NCBI GenBank assembly: GCA_016218185.1
Contig: JACREP010000103.1
Span: forward strand, 1-14,008
DNA: 14,008 nucleotides
Direction: 5' to 3'
Source: Candidatus Gottesmanbacteria bacterium
GTDB lineage: Bacteria > Patescibacteriota > Microgenomatia > UBA10105 > UBA927
Below are positions 1 to 6,213 of the stretch, in pieces. Made by a program: the position numbers and the translations under genes. Every line of letters starts with the position of its first letter. The first letter of the stretch is position 1. Under the pieces are notes generated by a model. It was not told the origin of the DNA. It saw only the letters and a list, made by a program, of their open reading frames with translations, and ran no database searches.

Positions 1-71
1 AGGGAGACAAACAGCTCTTTTTTTTCGCTGTGTTTTTCAAACATCTGCGACAGCCCGGCCGGCAATTTCAT
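1..71 (-). CDS. N-terminal fragment of an unidentified protein
   Basis: An open frame runs from an ATG at 71-69 off the left edge of the window. It encodes 23 complete codons beginning MKLPAGLSQMFEKHSEKKEL. An in-frame TAG lies nine codons upstream with no other common start codon between, so this ATG is the earliest possible start. An AGGAGG on this strand (92-97) lies about 20 bases upstream of the ATG, too far for an ordinary Shine-Dalgarno site. The frame lies on the same strand as alaS and downstream of it. The fragment is too short to assign a family or function. The lysine-rich, soluble-looking start shows no signal peptide in the visible part. Existence of a gene here is an inference from the open frame and plausible codon use. 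Confidence 0.45.
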   Translation of the reverse strand, partial: MKLPAGLSQMFEKHSEKKELFVS

Positions 72-103
72 AGCAAAAGTTGAGGTCTCCGCCTCCTATT
101 CTC

Positions 104-132
104 ATAGTAGCAGTGCGCATGAAATGAAGCAA
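104..132 (-). promoter_or_regulatory. Possible promoter for the left-edge gene
   Basis: Read on the minus strand, TTGCTT (132-127) is followed after exactly 17 bases by TACTAT (109-104). Predicted transcription would start near 97, giving a leader of about 26 bases before the ATG at 71. The -35 matches only 3 of 6 consensus positions and the -10 matches 4 of 6, so chance is a real possibility. Confidence 0.3.
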
Positions 133-149
133 CTCGCACAAGAGATAGC

Positions 150-273
150 AATAGTGCGGGGAGGCGTACCGTTTCGAAGCACCGCCACGGCCTTGACTCA
201 AAAGACTCACTTAACAGAAGGAGGTCTGGACCTTGGCGGTGCGAGAACCACGGTATGCCGACCTCAGCACCTA
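150..273. other. Long interrupted hairpin; candidate structured RNA or mRNA 3' structure
   Basis: The two sides of this stretch pair over most of its length. 179-187 (GCACCGCCA) is the exact complement of 234-242. 163-172 pairs with 250-259, with one T·G wobble at 166/256 if the plus strand is the RNA. 154-157 pairs with 267-270, 158-160 with 262-264, and closer to the tip 189-192 and 195-199 pair with 221-232 around small bulges. A loop of about 21 bases (200-220) closes it. G·U pairs at 166/256, 158/264 and possibly 198/223 form only in plus-strand RNA; in minus-strand RNA they become A·C mismatches. That mildly favours a plus-strand transcript, although the element directly abuts the alaS stop codon and could instead shape the alaS mRNA 3' end. 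I could not match it to SRP, tmRNA, RNase P or 6S signatures. Confidence 0.5.
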
Positions 274-2127
274 CTCAACTGACGCGTAGATGCGACGTAT
301 GCCGGAGGCGGCAGATTCTTCTTTTTTAATTTTGAAGCGGCCGATCGTGCCCGTGCGCCCCACATGCGGCCCGCCGCAAAATTCCGCGGAAAAGAAGTCG
401 CTAGGCGATCCCACAATATACACACTCACAACATCCGGGTACTTATGTCCAAACTCCATTTGTGCCCCGATTTTCTCTGCTTCTTCGCGTTTCATTTCTT
501 TCCGCACCACCGGAAGGTCTTCCGCTATCTTTTGATTGACTAAGTCCTCAACCTTCTTGAGTTCTTCCGGCGTCAACTTCCGCGCAAAGTTAAAATCCAT
601 CCGCAATCGCTCTGCCGTGATGTTGCTCCCCCGCTGTCTGATGCCCGGATCAACGATTTTCTGAAGCGCCGCAAGAAGCAAATGGTGCGCCGTATGAAGC
701 GCAACCGTCGCTTCACTTTTATCCGCAAGTCCCCCTTTGAACATCCCCGCTGCCGCAGTGCGGGAGAGTTCCTGATGTTTTTTAAATTCTTGTTCAAATT
801 GTTTTTTATCAACCTGTTGCCCTTTCTCTCGAGCAATTTCCTCCGTCATTTCCCATGGAAATCCGTAGGTCTCATAGAGCATGAAGGCAATTTTCCCATC
901 AAGCGTTTTGACTTTCTCAATTTCAGCAAGTCCCCGTTCAAGTGTCTTGCCAAAACGTAGCGCTTCCTCTTGCAGAATTAATTTTATTTCTTCCGCTTTC
1001 TCCGTTACCGTCGGATATGCACCCTCGTATATTTGAGCAATCGGCGCGACCAGTTTCCCGATATAGGTAAGGTCTTTCGACAAACCAAGTTTTCTGCCGT
1101 ACAAAAGCGATCGCCGGATCAAGCGTCGAAGCACGTATCCTTGGGTTTTATTTGAGGGAAGCACGCCGTCTGCCATCATCATGACGGATGCACGCATGTG
1201 GTCGCTGATGATGCGCATGGCCCGCGTCGTTTTTTCTTCTCCCTCACTTTCCTTACTACCCTTACTTCCCCCATATGGTATTCCCGAAACGTTCTCCAGT
1301 ATGTGGATCAACGGAGTAAACATATCGGTTTTGAAAATATCCGGATCATCGTTGACTGCTGCAATCATCCGCTCCAGTCCGCCGCCGAAGTCTACATTCT
1401 TTTGTTTGAGTTCTTTAAGGGAACCGTCTTCCATTTTTTGATACTGCATAAACACCGAATTGGCAATTTCCAAAAATCTGCCGCAGTCGCAGTTTGGATG
1501 GCACTTCTCATTCTTAAACGGCGATTGTTCGTGAAGTTTGAGTTGTTCACCGAAGTCAAAAAACACCTCACTGTCCGGCCCGCCCGGCTCGCCGGGAGGC
1601 ATGTTTTGCGGCTCGCCGCTCCTACTCCACCAGTTTTTTTTGGCCGGATAGGCAAAAATGCGTTCACCTTCCTTGGCCTCTATTCCAACACCACGAAAAA
1701 CTTCTTTCCAAATTTCAATAGACTCCGTATCTTTCGTCACACCATTACCGCCTTCAAATACGGTCACATACAATCGTTTGGGATCTAATCCCAATTCTTT
1801 CGTCAAGAATTCAAAAATCCACGGGAGTTGCTCTTTCTTGAAATAATCTCCGAGCGACCAGTTACCCAGCATTTCAAAAAACGTCGTATGCCGGTTGTCA
1901 CCCACTTCGTCGATGTCCTGGCTGCGGAACGATTTTTGGCTGTCCACCAGGCGTTTGCCCAACGGGTGCGGCTGGCCAAGTAAATAAGGAATTAAGGGTT
2001 GCATTCCAGAGGAAGTAAATAGCGTCGTCGGGTCATTTTCCGGCACGAGCGGCGCCGACGGAATCTCCGCATGCCCGCGCTTCTTGAAAAATTCCAGATA
2101 CTTCTTCCGCACATCCGCCGAGTTCAT
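271..2127 (-). CDS. alaS: Alanyl-tRNA synthetase, short form without C-terminal domain
   Basis: Charges tRNA-Ala with alanine in the cytoplasm and hydrolyses mischarged Ser/Gly-tRNA-Ala. The class II core is clear: VPENDPTTLFTSSGMQ near residues 28-43, motif 2 around HTTFFEMLGNWSLGDYF (80-96), and motif 3 GGGLERM (248-254). A cysteine cluster CHPNCDC lies at 209-215. The editing domain keeps its metal-binding signatures: HxxxH as HTAHH (478-482) and CxxxH as CGGPH (584-588), where most bacteria have CGGTH. The protein ends 30 residues later, at 618, while typical bacterial AlaRS is about 870. The dimerising coiled coil and C-Ala (DHHA1) domain are therefore absent. The end is a clean stop with no sign of a frameshift, and short AlaRS forms are usual in CPR bacteria as I recall. 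The start is fixed by a perfect extended -10 box seven bases upstream. Confidence 0.96.
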   Translation of the reverse strand: MNSADVRKKYLEFFKKRGHAEIPSAPLVPENDPTTLFTSSGMQPLIPYLLGQPHPLGKRLVDSQKSFRSQDIDEVGDNRHTTFFEMLGNWSLGDYFKKEQLPWIFEFLTKELGLDPKRLYVTVFEGGNGVTKDTESIEIWKEVFRGVGIEAKEGERIFAYPAKKNWWSRSGEPQNMPPGEPGGPDSEVFFDFGEQLKLHEQSPFKNEKCHPNCDCGRFLEIANSVFMQYQKMEDGSLKELKQKNVDFGGGLERMIAAVNDDPDIFKTDMFTPLIHILENVSGIPYGGSKGSKESEGEEKTTRAMRIISDHMRASVMMMADGVLPSNKTQGYVLRRLIRRSLLYGRKLGLSKDLTYIGKLVAPIAQIYEGAYPTVTEKAEEIKLILQEEALRFGKTLERGLAEIEKVKTLDGKIAFMLYETYGFPWEMTEEIAREKGQQVDKKQFEQEFKKHQELSRTAAAGMFKGGLADKSEATVALHTAHHLLLAALQKIVDPGIRQRGSNITAERLRMDFNFARKLTPEELKKVEDLVNQKIAEDLPVVRKEMKREEAEKIGAQMEFGHKYPDVVSVYIVGSPSDFFSAEFCGGPHVGRTGTIGRFKIKKEESAASGIRRIYASVE

Positions 2128-2134
2128 GGTTTCG

Positions 2135-2143
2135 ATTATACCA
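2135..2143 (-). promoter_or_regulatory. alaS extended -10 promoter, leaderless arrangement
   Basis: Minus-strand TGGTATAAT is a perfect extended -10 element (TGnTATAAT). The TATAAT (2140-2135) is followed by only seven bases before the alaS ATG at 2127. A start seven or so bases past the -10 would fall on the ATG itself, so the mRNA is predicted to be leaderless; no Shine-Dalgarno fits. The hexamer 17 bases upstream (CACCGT) is a poor -35, consistent with reliance on the extended -10. Confidence 0.75.
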
Positions 2144-2154
2144 TCTTGCTCTGG

Positions 2155-2183
2155 TTGACGGTGTGTACCATGCGGTCTACAAT
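2155..2183 (+). promoter_or_regulatory. Promoter of the micro-membrane-protein cluster
   Basis: TTGACG (2155-2160), a 17-base spacer, then TACAAT (2178-2183): each box matches 5 of 6 consensus positions. The -10 ends seven bases before the ATG at 2191, so transcription should begin at or next to that ATG. It lies back to back with the alaS promoter, and the two -10 boxes are 37 bases apart. Confidence 0.7.
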
Positions 2184-2190
2184 GATAGTA

Positions 2191-2400
2191 ATGGTTCTCA
2201 AGATCGAGCTTAACGAGCTTCAGATTGACCGCCTATCTGAAATTCTTGGAAATCTTAGTCTTGTCGTGTTTGCATCTGTGATTTTACCAGTCATTACTGC
2301 TGCAGAAACATTCGATATACAAACAACCATACTAGGAATTATTGCAATGACAGGCTGTCTAATAATAAGTATTTCATTATTAAAGGATGAGTGGCCATGA
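2191..2400 (+). CDS. 69-residue two-helix membrane protein, unknown function
   Basis: The product starts MVLKIELNELQIDRLSEILG, a probable amphipathic N-terminal helix. It then has two hydrophobic segments (about residues 22-36 and 45-62) separated by a short polar turn (ETFDIQTT), and ends KDEWP. The likely topology is a two-pass inner-membrane hairpin with both ends on the same side. Upstream in-frame ATGs exist at 2170, 2182 and further left, but they lie inside or before a strong promoter (TTGACG-N17-TACAAT), so the leaderless ATG at 2191 is preferred. Its stop overlaps the next gene start as ATGA, indicating translational coupling. I do not recognise the family with certainty; the layout resembles small two-helix proteins annotated as hypothetical in many bacteria. 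Its base composition is more AT-rich than flanking alaS. Confidence 0.7.
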   Translation: MVLKIELNELQIDRLSEILGNLSLVVFASVILPVITAAETFDIQTTILGIIAMTGCLIISISLLKDEWP

Positions 2401-2498
2401 CACAACAACAAGTATTCTATATCACTATCACAATTATTTTAGTCGCATTAACTATTTTCTTTTATCCATCATGGCACAATAGATCAAAAAGAAAGTAA
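2397..2498 (+). CDS. 33-residue single-pass membrane micropeptide
   Basis: The frame starts at an ATG that shares the ATGA overlap with the preceding stop. The product has a short polar start (MTQQQ), one hydrophobic helix (about residues 6-23), a YP pair at 23-24, and a strongly basic tail ending RSKRK. By the positive-inside rule the tail should be cytoplasmic. It aligns without gaps over 29 residues with the next gene product (about 12 identities: the Q-x-FY start, the YP pair and the RSK-x-K tail). That similarity, plus the ATGA coupling, is the main reason to believe so short a gene. Function unknown; possible roles include a small subunit or regulator of a membrane complex, by analogy only. 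Confidence 0.6.
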   Translation: MTQQQVFYITITIILVALTIFFYPSWHNRSKRK

Positions 2499-2505
2499 CG
2501 TAACT

Positions 2506-2616
2506 ATGGATCCTGCAACTCCATTACAGATATTTTATTTACTCGTTGCGCTCTTTCTCCTCGCGGTAGCAATCCTCGTCTACCCGACGCTCCGCAAACG
2601 ATCGAAGAAGAAATGA
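2506..2616 (+). CDS. 36-residue single-pass membrane micropeptide, paralog of its neighbour
   Basis: Seven bases separate the previous stop from this ATG. The product reads MDPATPLQ, then a hydrophobic helix (about residues 9-26), then YPTLRKRSKKK and a stop. It shares with the preceding micropeptide the pattern Q-[VI]-FY, an uncharged helix of equal length, YP-[ST], and a terminal RSK-[RK]-K. The nucleotide composition differs (this gene is clearly GC-richer than the two before it), so the two copies are an old duplication or were acquired separately. No strong Shine-Dalgarno is visible. Without the sister gene this frame would be easy to dismiss. Confidence 0.58.
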   Translation: MDPATPLQIFYLLVALFLLAVAILVYPTLRKRSKKK

Positions 2617-2667
2617 GCGGTTTTATAATCGCCATGCTGTAGCATGTGAGTTATAAACAGAAGATTG

Positions 2668-2673
2668 TATAAT
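2668..2673 (+). promoter_or_regulatory. -10 box of the SDR gene, leaderless arrangement
   Basis: A perfect TATAAT lies six bases before the ATG at 2680. The hexamer 17 bases upstream (TGTGAG) is a poor -35. A small inverted repeat, CATGCT-GT-AGCATG (2633-2646), sits just upstream and partly overlaps that -35 region; it could be an operator, but there is no supporting evidence. Confidence 0.6.
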
Positions 2674-2679
2674 CAAAAC

Positions 2680-3419
2680 ATGAATCTCAAAAGTGCCAAA
2701 GCCATCGTAACCGGCAGTAGTGGCGGCATCGGTCGGGCAATTGCACTGGAACTTGGCAAACAGGGTACCCACGTCGGACTTATTGCCCGCTCGGAAGATA
2801 AACTCCAAGAAACCAAAAAACTTGTTGAGGAAACCGGTGGACATGCCACCATCTTTCCTCTTGATTTACGAAGAATAGAAGATATCTATCATCTTGCCGA
2901 AAAACTAAAGACCGAATGGGGCCACGTCAATATACTCGTGAATGTCGCCGGTATCTATCATGATGCAGCAAAAGCTCATTACAATATCCCATTCACCAAA
3001 TACTCCACAGAAGAAATCAAAAATACCTACGAGGTCGGCACCAACGGTACCACATTCTTAACTCATGCGTTATTACCTCTTATGCCCCCCCGGCCCATAT
3101 TATCAACATATCCGGCACGTTTGAAAACGGTGCGAAGGGGTGGCTTCCATATTTTGTATCAAAGCGTGCAATAGAAGATTTTACCGTCGGCCTATCCCAG
3201 GATGTTGCAGACAAGGGCATCTTCGTCAATTGTATTTCACCTTCGGATACGGCAACCGAGGCATACAAAAAATTCTTTCCCGAATATTATGACCAGGCGA
3301 TGAATCCTAAAAAAATCGGCGAATTTATTGTGGAGTTATGCGCGAAAGACAATCCGCCCATCGGCAAAGTATTCGTCCTCAAGAAAAACACAAGCCCACA
3401 TGAGGTATTCCACGTTTAA
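2680..3419 (+). pseudogene. Short-chain dehydrogenase/reductase, frameshifted in a run of seven C
   Basis: An NAD(P)-dependent oxidoreductase of the classical SDR family; substrate not identifiable. The first frame carries the dinucleotide motif TGSSGGIG (residues 11-18), LDLR (61-64), and NVAG (88-91, the NNAG motif). It then goes out of frame at CCCCCCC (3085-3091) and stops at 3174. The other frame picks up at once with HIINISGTFENG, the catalytic Y-x-x-x-K as YFVSK, and a normal C-terminus to the stop at 3417-3419. Adding one C restores a product of about 246 residues, the standard SDR length. The start at 2680 is chosen over the in-frame ATG at 2665 because the latter overlaps the -10 box. 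No other damage is visible, so a sequencing indel or ribosomal slippage is as likely as true loss. Confidence 0.85.
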
Positions 3420-3425
3420 CAAAAC

Positions 3426-3463
3426 TATGTCAATTTTTCCACGACCGCGGAAGAAATGACATA
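3426..3463. terminator. Hairpin between convergent genes, probable bidirectional terminator
   Basis: TATGTCA (3426-3432) pairs with TGACATA (3457-3463), and TTTTTCC inside pairs with GGAAGAA. This gives about 14 base pairs with one A·A mismatch and an eight-base loop (3441-3448). It lies seven bases past the SDR stop and 44 bases past the stop of the minus-strand gene. Neither side has a long U-tract, so the hairpin is certain as sequence but its termination role is inferred. Confidence 0.5.
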
Positions 3464-3506
3464 ATATTCTTGTTCACCCCAGAGTGTGCTACGTAGACAC
3501 CGGCGG

Positions 3507-5150
3507 TTAGTACGCCCGCAAAAACTCGGACTCCCGTTCGATGATTTTTTTGACGATGGCAAGAGTCGCGCCGTAGGTGGCCTCGACTCCTTCGTACGCC
3601 AGGTTGCGGACGCCCAGATTGGTTGCTTTGCTGTTGGGAGTATCAGAGGCATAGTGCACAATCCCCAACTCAAACGGCGTTGCGGTAAGGTTGATGAACT
3701 GCTGCTCCATGTACCGGTTGTAGTAGACAAACTCATACACGGCGTTCAGGTACGGCCCGGCTTCCATTTCAATCGTGGTATATCCTTCTTTGTACCAGGC
3801 GGTAAGGAGCTGCCTGCTCTCCAAAAATGTACCCTTCACGGATACGGTTTTCTGATCGTCAAGGACCGACCCGGTCTGAAATATCTTTGCAAAATCGCTT
3901 GCACGAAATGCATTTTTTATGGCATAGACGTTTTTGGTGTGCTGGTCAAAGACGGTCGTGGGTATGAGGATATCCCCGATGTTCGCGTTAAGAGTTGCTG
4001 CCTTCCCCATGATATACACGCCGCGGATGGTATCGACGGTTTGCCCGATTTCCGTAAGTATCTGGTATGCTGCCCACCCAAGCGGATAATCGATGTTGAC
4101 GATCACCGCGTTACTTTTCGCCAGCAGCTTTGTGGAAACGCCCAAACGGCTATCCAACGTAACATCCGCAAGTTTCTGAAGTTCGATAATCTGCGCGTTA
4201 ATGTCCAGATAGTGAAACGGGGCAATGGAAAGAATACCCAATGTTTGTTCCAGCTGCGTCTTCCTTTTGACAAATTCCGGGTGTGTACCCGCATATTTTT
4301 TAGCAATATAATAGAGAAAGTTTTCGCGATTGCCCGGGTAGATCCCTTTTTCTATCTGCTCCCACAGCGAGATAAGGAGTTCATTCTTACTCTCATAAAG
4401 ATATCGCGTCAATTCCTTTTCTTCGGGGATTACGTATCGGGTAAGCACGTTAACCAGCGAATGGGTGTTGCTGGAAACAAAATAAACCGGCCGGCGATAC
4501 AGCCGTACGTCGCGCGCGATATTTGTCACGTGATCCCACCAGCGATGGGTTGCCTTGGCATACTCCACGTAGGAGCCGGACAATAGCTGTACGGTCCAGT
4601 CCATGCGCTTCTTTTTGATCGCCCTCACCAGTGCATCGTATTCCTTGCCGCAGATGAGCCGGATTCTGTTGAGTTCCGCCGACGGGAAAATTTTTTCCAT
4701 CTCCCCGCGCGCCGCGTGAATTTTATTCCATTCAATCTGAAATCCGGTGAGGAGCGTGATGAGGTCATCCACGTCGGTGACGGAGGCGATGTACACAGCC
4801 AGCGTTTCTTTCCCGTCAAACAGCATCTTTCTCCTTCTGCCCGGTGCTTCTACTTTGCGCCACCTGCCGATTTGTCCGTATCCGTTTTTCTTAAACACGC
4901 TGTACGATTGTCCCAAAATAACGGTATTGACCTGCCGGATGCAAAACGGCAGCCGCAAAAGCGAGTAAATAAATGCCGCCGCGTCCACCGTTTTCGCACC
5001 CGCTTTCTCATGCAATACCGAGTGCATCCCGATGTGCGAATCGGTAAGCTGGCTTATCTTCACCCGACCGGCGGACTTCAGGAGCGACCGGTAGGTGCGG
5101 ATGTGCGTTTCTATCTCTTCGGTGGTAAATGTGGTATTCCCCTGGTGCAT
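3507..5150 (-). CDS. Uncharacterised 547-residue protein with C-terminal nucleoside-phosphorylase-like domain
   Basis: The C-terminal third (about residues 350-540) resembles the purine nucleoside phosphorylase/nucleosidase superfamily. GKAATLNANIGDILIP (382-397) matches the glycine-rich G-x-[AG]-L...GD-x-x-IP segment. EMEAGPYLNAVYE (461-473) matches the ribose-binding MEXA region. YASDTP (500-505) carries the catalytic-type S-D pair. The N-terminal 340 residues are mostly helical, with a basic cluster GRRRK (104-108) and a WW pair near 204; I recognise no family there. A strong AGGAGG lies five bases before the ATG. Two-domain nucleosidases such as AMP nucleosidase share this general shape, but no specific motif supports that name. 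A nucleoside or nucleotide substrate is inferred, not shown. There is no signal peptide. The opposite strand is also open over 366 codons, but lacks any recognisable motif. Confidence 0.8.
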   Translation of the reverse strand: MHQGNTTFTTEEIETHIRTYRSLLKSAGRVKISQLTDSHIGMHSVLHEKAGAKTVDAAAFIYSLLRLPFCIRQVNTVILGQSYSVFKKNGYGQIGRWRKVEAPGRRRKMLFDGKETLAVYIASVTDVDDLITLLTGFQIEWNKIHAARGEMEKIFPSAELNRIRLICGKEYDALVRAIKKKRMDWTVQLLSGSYVEYAKATHRWWDHVTNIARDVRLYRRPVYFVSSNTHSLVNVLTRYVIPEEKELTRYLYESKNELLISLWEQIEKGIYPGNRENFLYYIAKKYAGTHPEFVKRKTQLEQTLGILSIAPFHYLDINAQIIELQKLADVTLDSRLGVSTKLLAKSNAVIVNIDYPLGWAAYQILTEIGQTVDTIRGVYIMGKAATLNANIGDILIPTTVFDQHTKNVYAIKNAFRASDFAKIFQTGSVLDDQKTVSVKGTFLESRQLLTAWYKEGYTTIEMEAGPYLNAVYEFVYYNRYMEQQFINLTATPFELGIVHYASDTPNSKATNLGVRNLAYEGVEATYGATLAIVKKIIERESEFLRAY

Positions 5151-5155
5151 ACAGT

Positions 5156-5167
5156 CCTCCTATTATA
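5156..5167 (-). promoter_or_regulatory. -10 box and Shine-Dalgarno of the phosphorylase-like gene
   Basis: Minus-strand TATAAT (5167-5162) runs directly into AGGAGG (5161-5156), five bases before the ATG at 5150. If TATAAT is the true -10, transcription would start near 5155 and the AGGAGG would not be in the mRNA. Either the functional promoter lies further upstream or the message is nearly leaderless. Confidence 0.55.
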
Positions 5168-5183
5168 CCCTACTGCGCCGGAC

Positions 5184-5192
5184 TGGTATAAT
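5184..5192 (+). promoter_or_regulatory. Extended -10 promoter of the aminotransferase-exporter pair
   Basis: TGGTATAAT is a perfect extended -10. With the minus-strand box it forms an 8-bp inverted repeat, ATTATACC (5162-5169) and GGTATAAT (5185-5192), with 15 bases between. Predicted start near 5199, giving a leader of about 15 bases with a weak AAGGG before the ATG at 5215. Confidence 0.65.
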
Positions 5193-5214
5193 CGCGTCAG
5201 AAGGGATATTCCCA

Positions 5215-6213
5215 ATGGATACATCAGGCACGATAAATCTTCAGTATTCAACCATTAAAAATCCTTTGCCGGATTTTATCTACGAAGGACTTCAAAAATT
5301 CTCAAATGGAGCAAACCTTTACCGACCCCAACCACAACAATTGGTCGAAAAGCTTACGCGCAAACACAATATACCAAAGGAAATGATTTATCTCACTGCC
5401 GGCTGTGACGAAGCCATCCAAATGTTCGCCCACGCCTACGGACGGCATGCATATATTTTCACTCCCACCTATACCGTGTACACCGACGTTGAAGTATTTG
5501 GCGGAAAACTTACCCAGCTATACTCTCTTACCAATGATGCATATTCTATTCGCATTCAACCGTATCCCGAAGCAACGCTTATCTATTTGGCGAATCCCAA
5601 TAACCCTTCCGGTTTTACGCAAAAAAAGAATGTCATAGAGTTAATCAAGGCTAATGCGCACGCGATTGTGGTTATCGATGAGGCCTATGGAGACTTTGCC
5701 GACCTCTCTGTCGTTGATGAAGTAATAAACTATCCGCACATGGCGGTGTTCCGAAGTTTTTCTAAAAGTTATGGTATGGCCGGTAACCGTATCGGTTACG
5801 TCATCGCACATCCACATGTTATTGAAAGAGTAAAAAAATATTCCCAGTGGGCAAATGTTTCCTATCTTTCCGTCGGTGCTGCAATGGTAGCTCTAGATCA
5901 TGAAAAGTATTTCATAAAAATGAGAGAGGATATAAGCAAGCGCCGCGATCAATTTCTTTCTTTTCTCAAAACATTGAAATTCTCCGTGTTCCCTTCTTAT
6001 ATAAACGCAACACTTATCAAATTTCCCACTGAAACCGAAGCGATTCAATTTGTTGCTTATCTAAAAGATAACAATATTATCTGCAGCCATGGCAACGGCA
6101 ATAGCAATGTGGGACTTACCGCTTCATTTGTCCGTTTTGCCATCGGCACGGAAGAGCAAATGATCTACGTTCAAAAGGTATTACAAAACTATAATTATCG
6201 GAAAATAATATGA
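5215..6213 (+). CDS. PLP-dependent aminotransferase, HisC-like (fold type I)
   Basis: A class I/II aminotransferase of about 332 residues, most like histidinol-phosphate aminotransferases. Visible landmarks are LTAGCDEAIQ (60-69, cofactor phosphate site), ANPNNPSG (126-133, the Asn contacting PLP), VVIDEAYGDF (152-161, with the Asp and Tyr of the PLP site), and SFSKSYGMAGNRIGY (181-195, with Schiff-base Lys184 and the phosphate-binding Arg). VRFAIGT near the C-terminus holds the expected substrate-carboxylate Arg. The ATG at 5215 is chosen because the more upstream in-frame ATG (5095) lies before the promoter and inside the divergent gene. No histidine-biosynthesis gene is nearby, so the substrate need not be histidinol phosphate. 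The stop overlaps the exporter start as ATGA, so the two are one translationally coupled unit, possibly converting and moving an amino acid or amine. Confidence 0.9.
   Translation: MDTSGTINLQYSTIKNPLPDFIYEGLQKFSNGANLYRPQPQQLVEKLTRKHNIPKEMIYLTAGCDEAIQMFAHAYGRHAYIFTPTYTVYTDVEVFGGKLTQLYSLTNDAYSIRIQPYPEATLIYLANPNNPSGFTQKKNVIELIKANAHAIVVIDEAYGDFADLSVVDEVINYPHMAVFRSFSKSYGMAGNRIGYVIAHPHVIERVKKYSQWANVSYLSVGAAMVALDHEKYFIKMREDISKRRDQFLSFLKTLKFSVFPSYINATLIKFPTETEAIQFVAYLKDNNIICSHGNGNSNVGLTASFVRFAIGTEEQMIYVQKVLQNYNYRKII

Noticed and set aside
221..245. T-box antiterminator sequence
   Set aside because: The plus strand has TCTGGACC and GGCGG that vaguely recall a T-box bulge, but no plus-strand synthetase or transporter gene follows and other T-box features are missing.
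2071..2190. Longer version of the two-helix membrane protein
   Set aside because: The extra upstream codons overlap alaS and the strong TTGACG-N17-TACAAT promoter; the ATG right after that promoter is the better start.
2665..2679. Earlier ATG as SDR start
   Set aside because: It overlaps the TATAAT box, so it would lie upstream of transcription; the SDR family also normally starts close to the glycine motif, as from 2680.
3486..4586. 366-codon open frame on the plus strand
   Set aside because: It is antisense to the phosphorylase-like gene, shows no recognisable domain, and has an odd composition; the minus-strand frame has motifs and a strong ribosome binding site.
5095..5214. Upstream ATG extending the aminotransferase by 40 residues
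   Set aside because: The added residues lie upstream of the extended -10 promoter and inside the divergent gene, and match nothing in the family.
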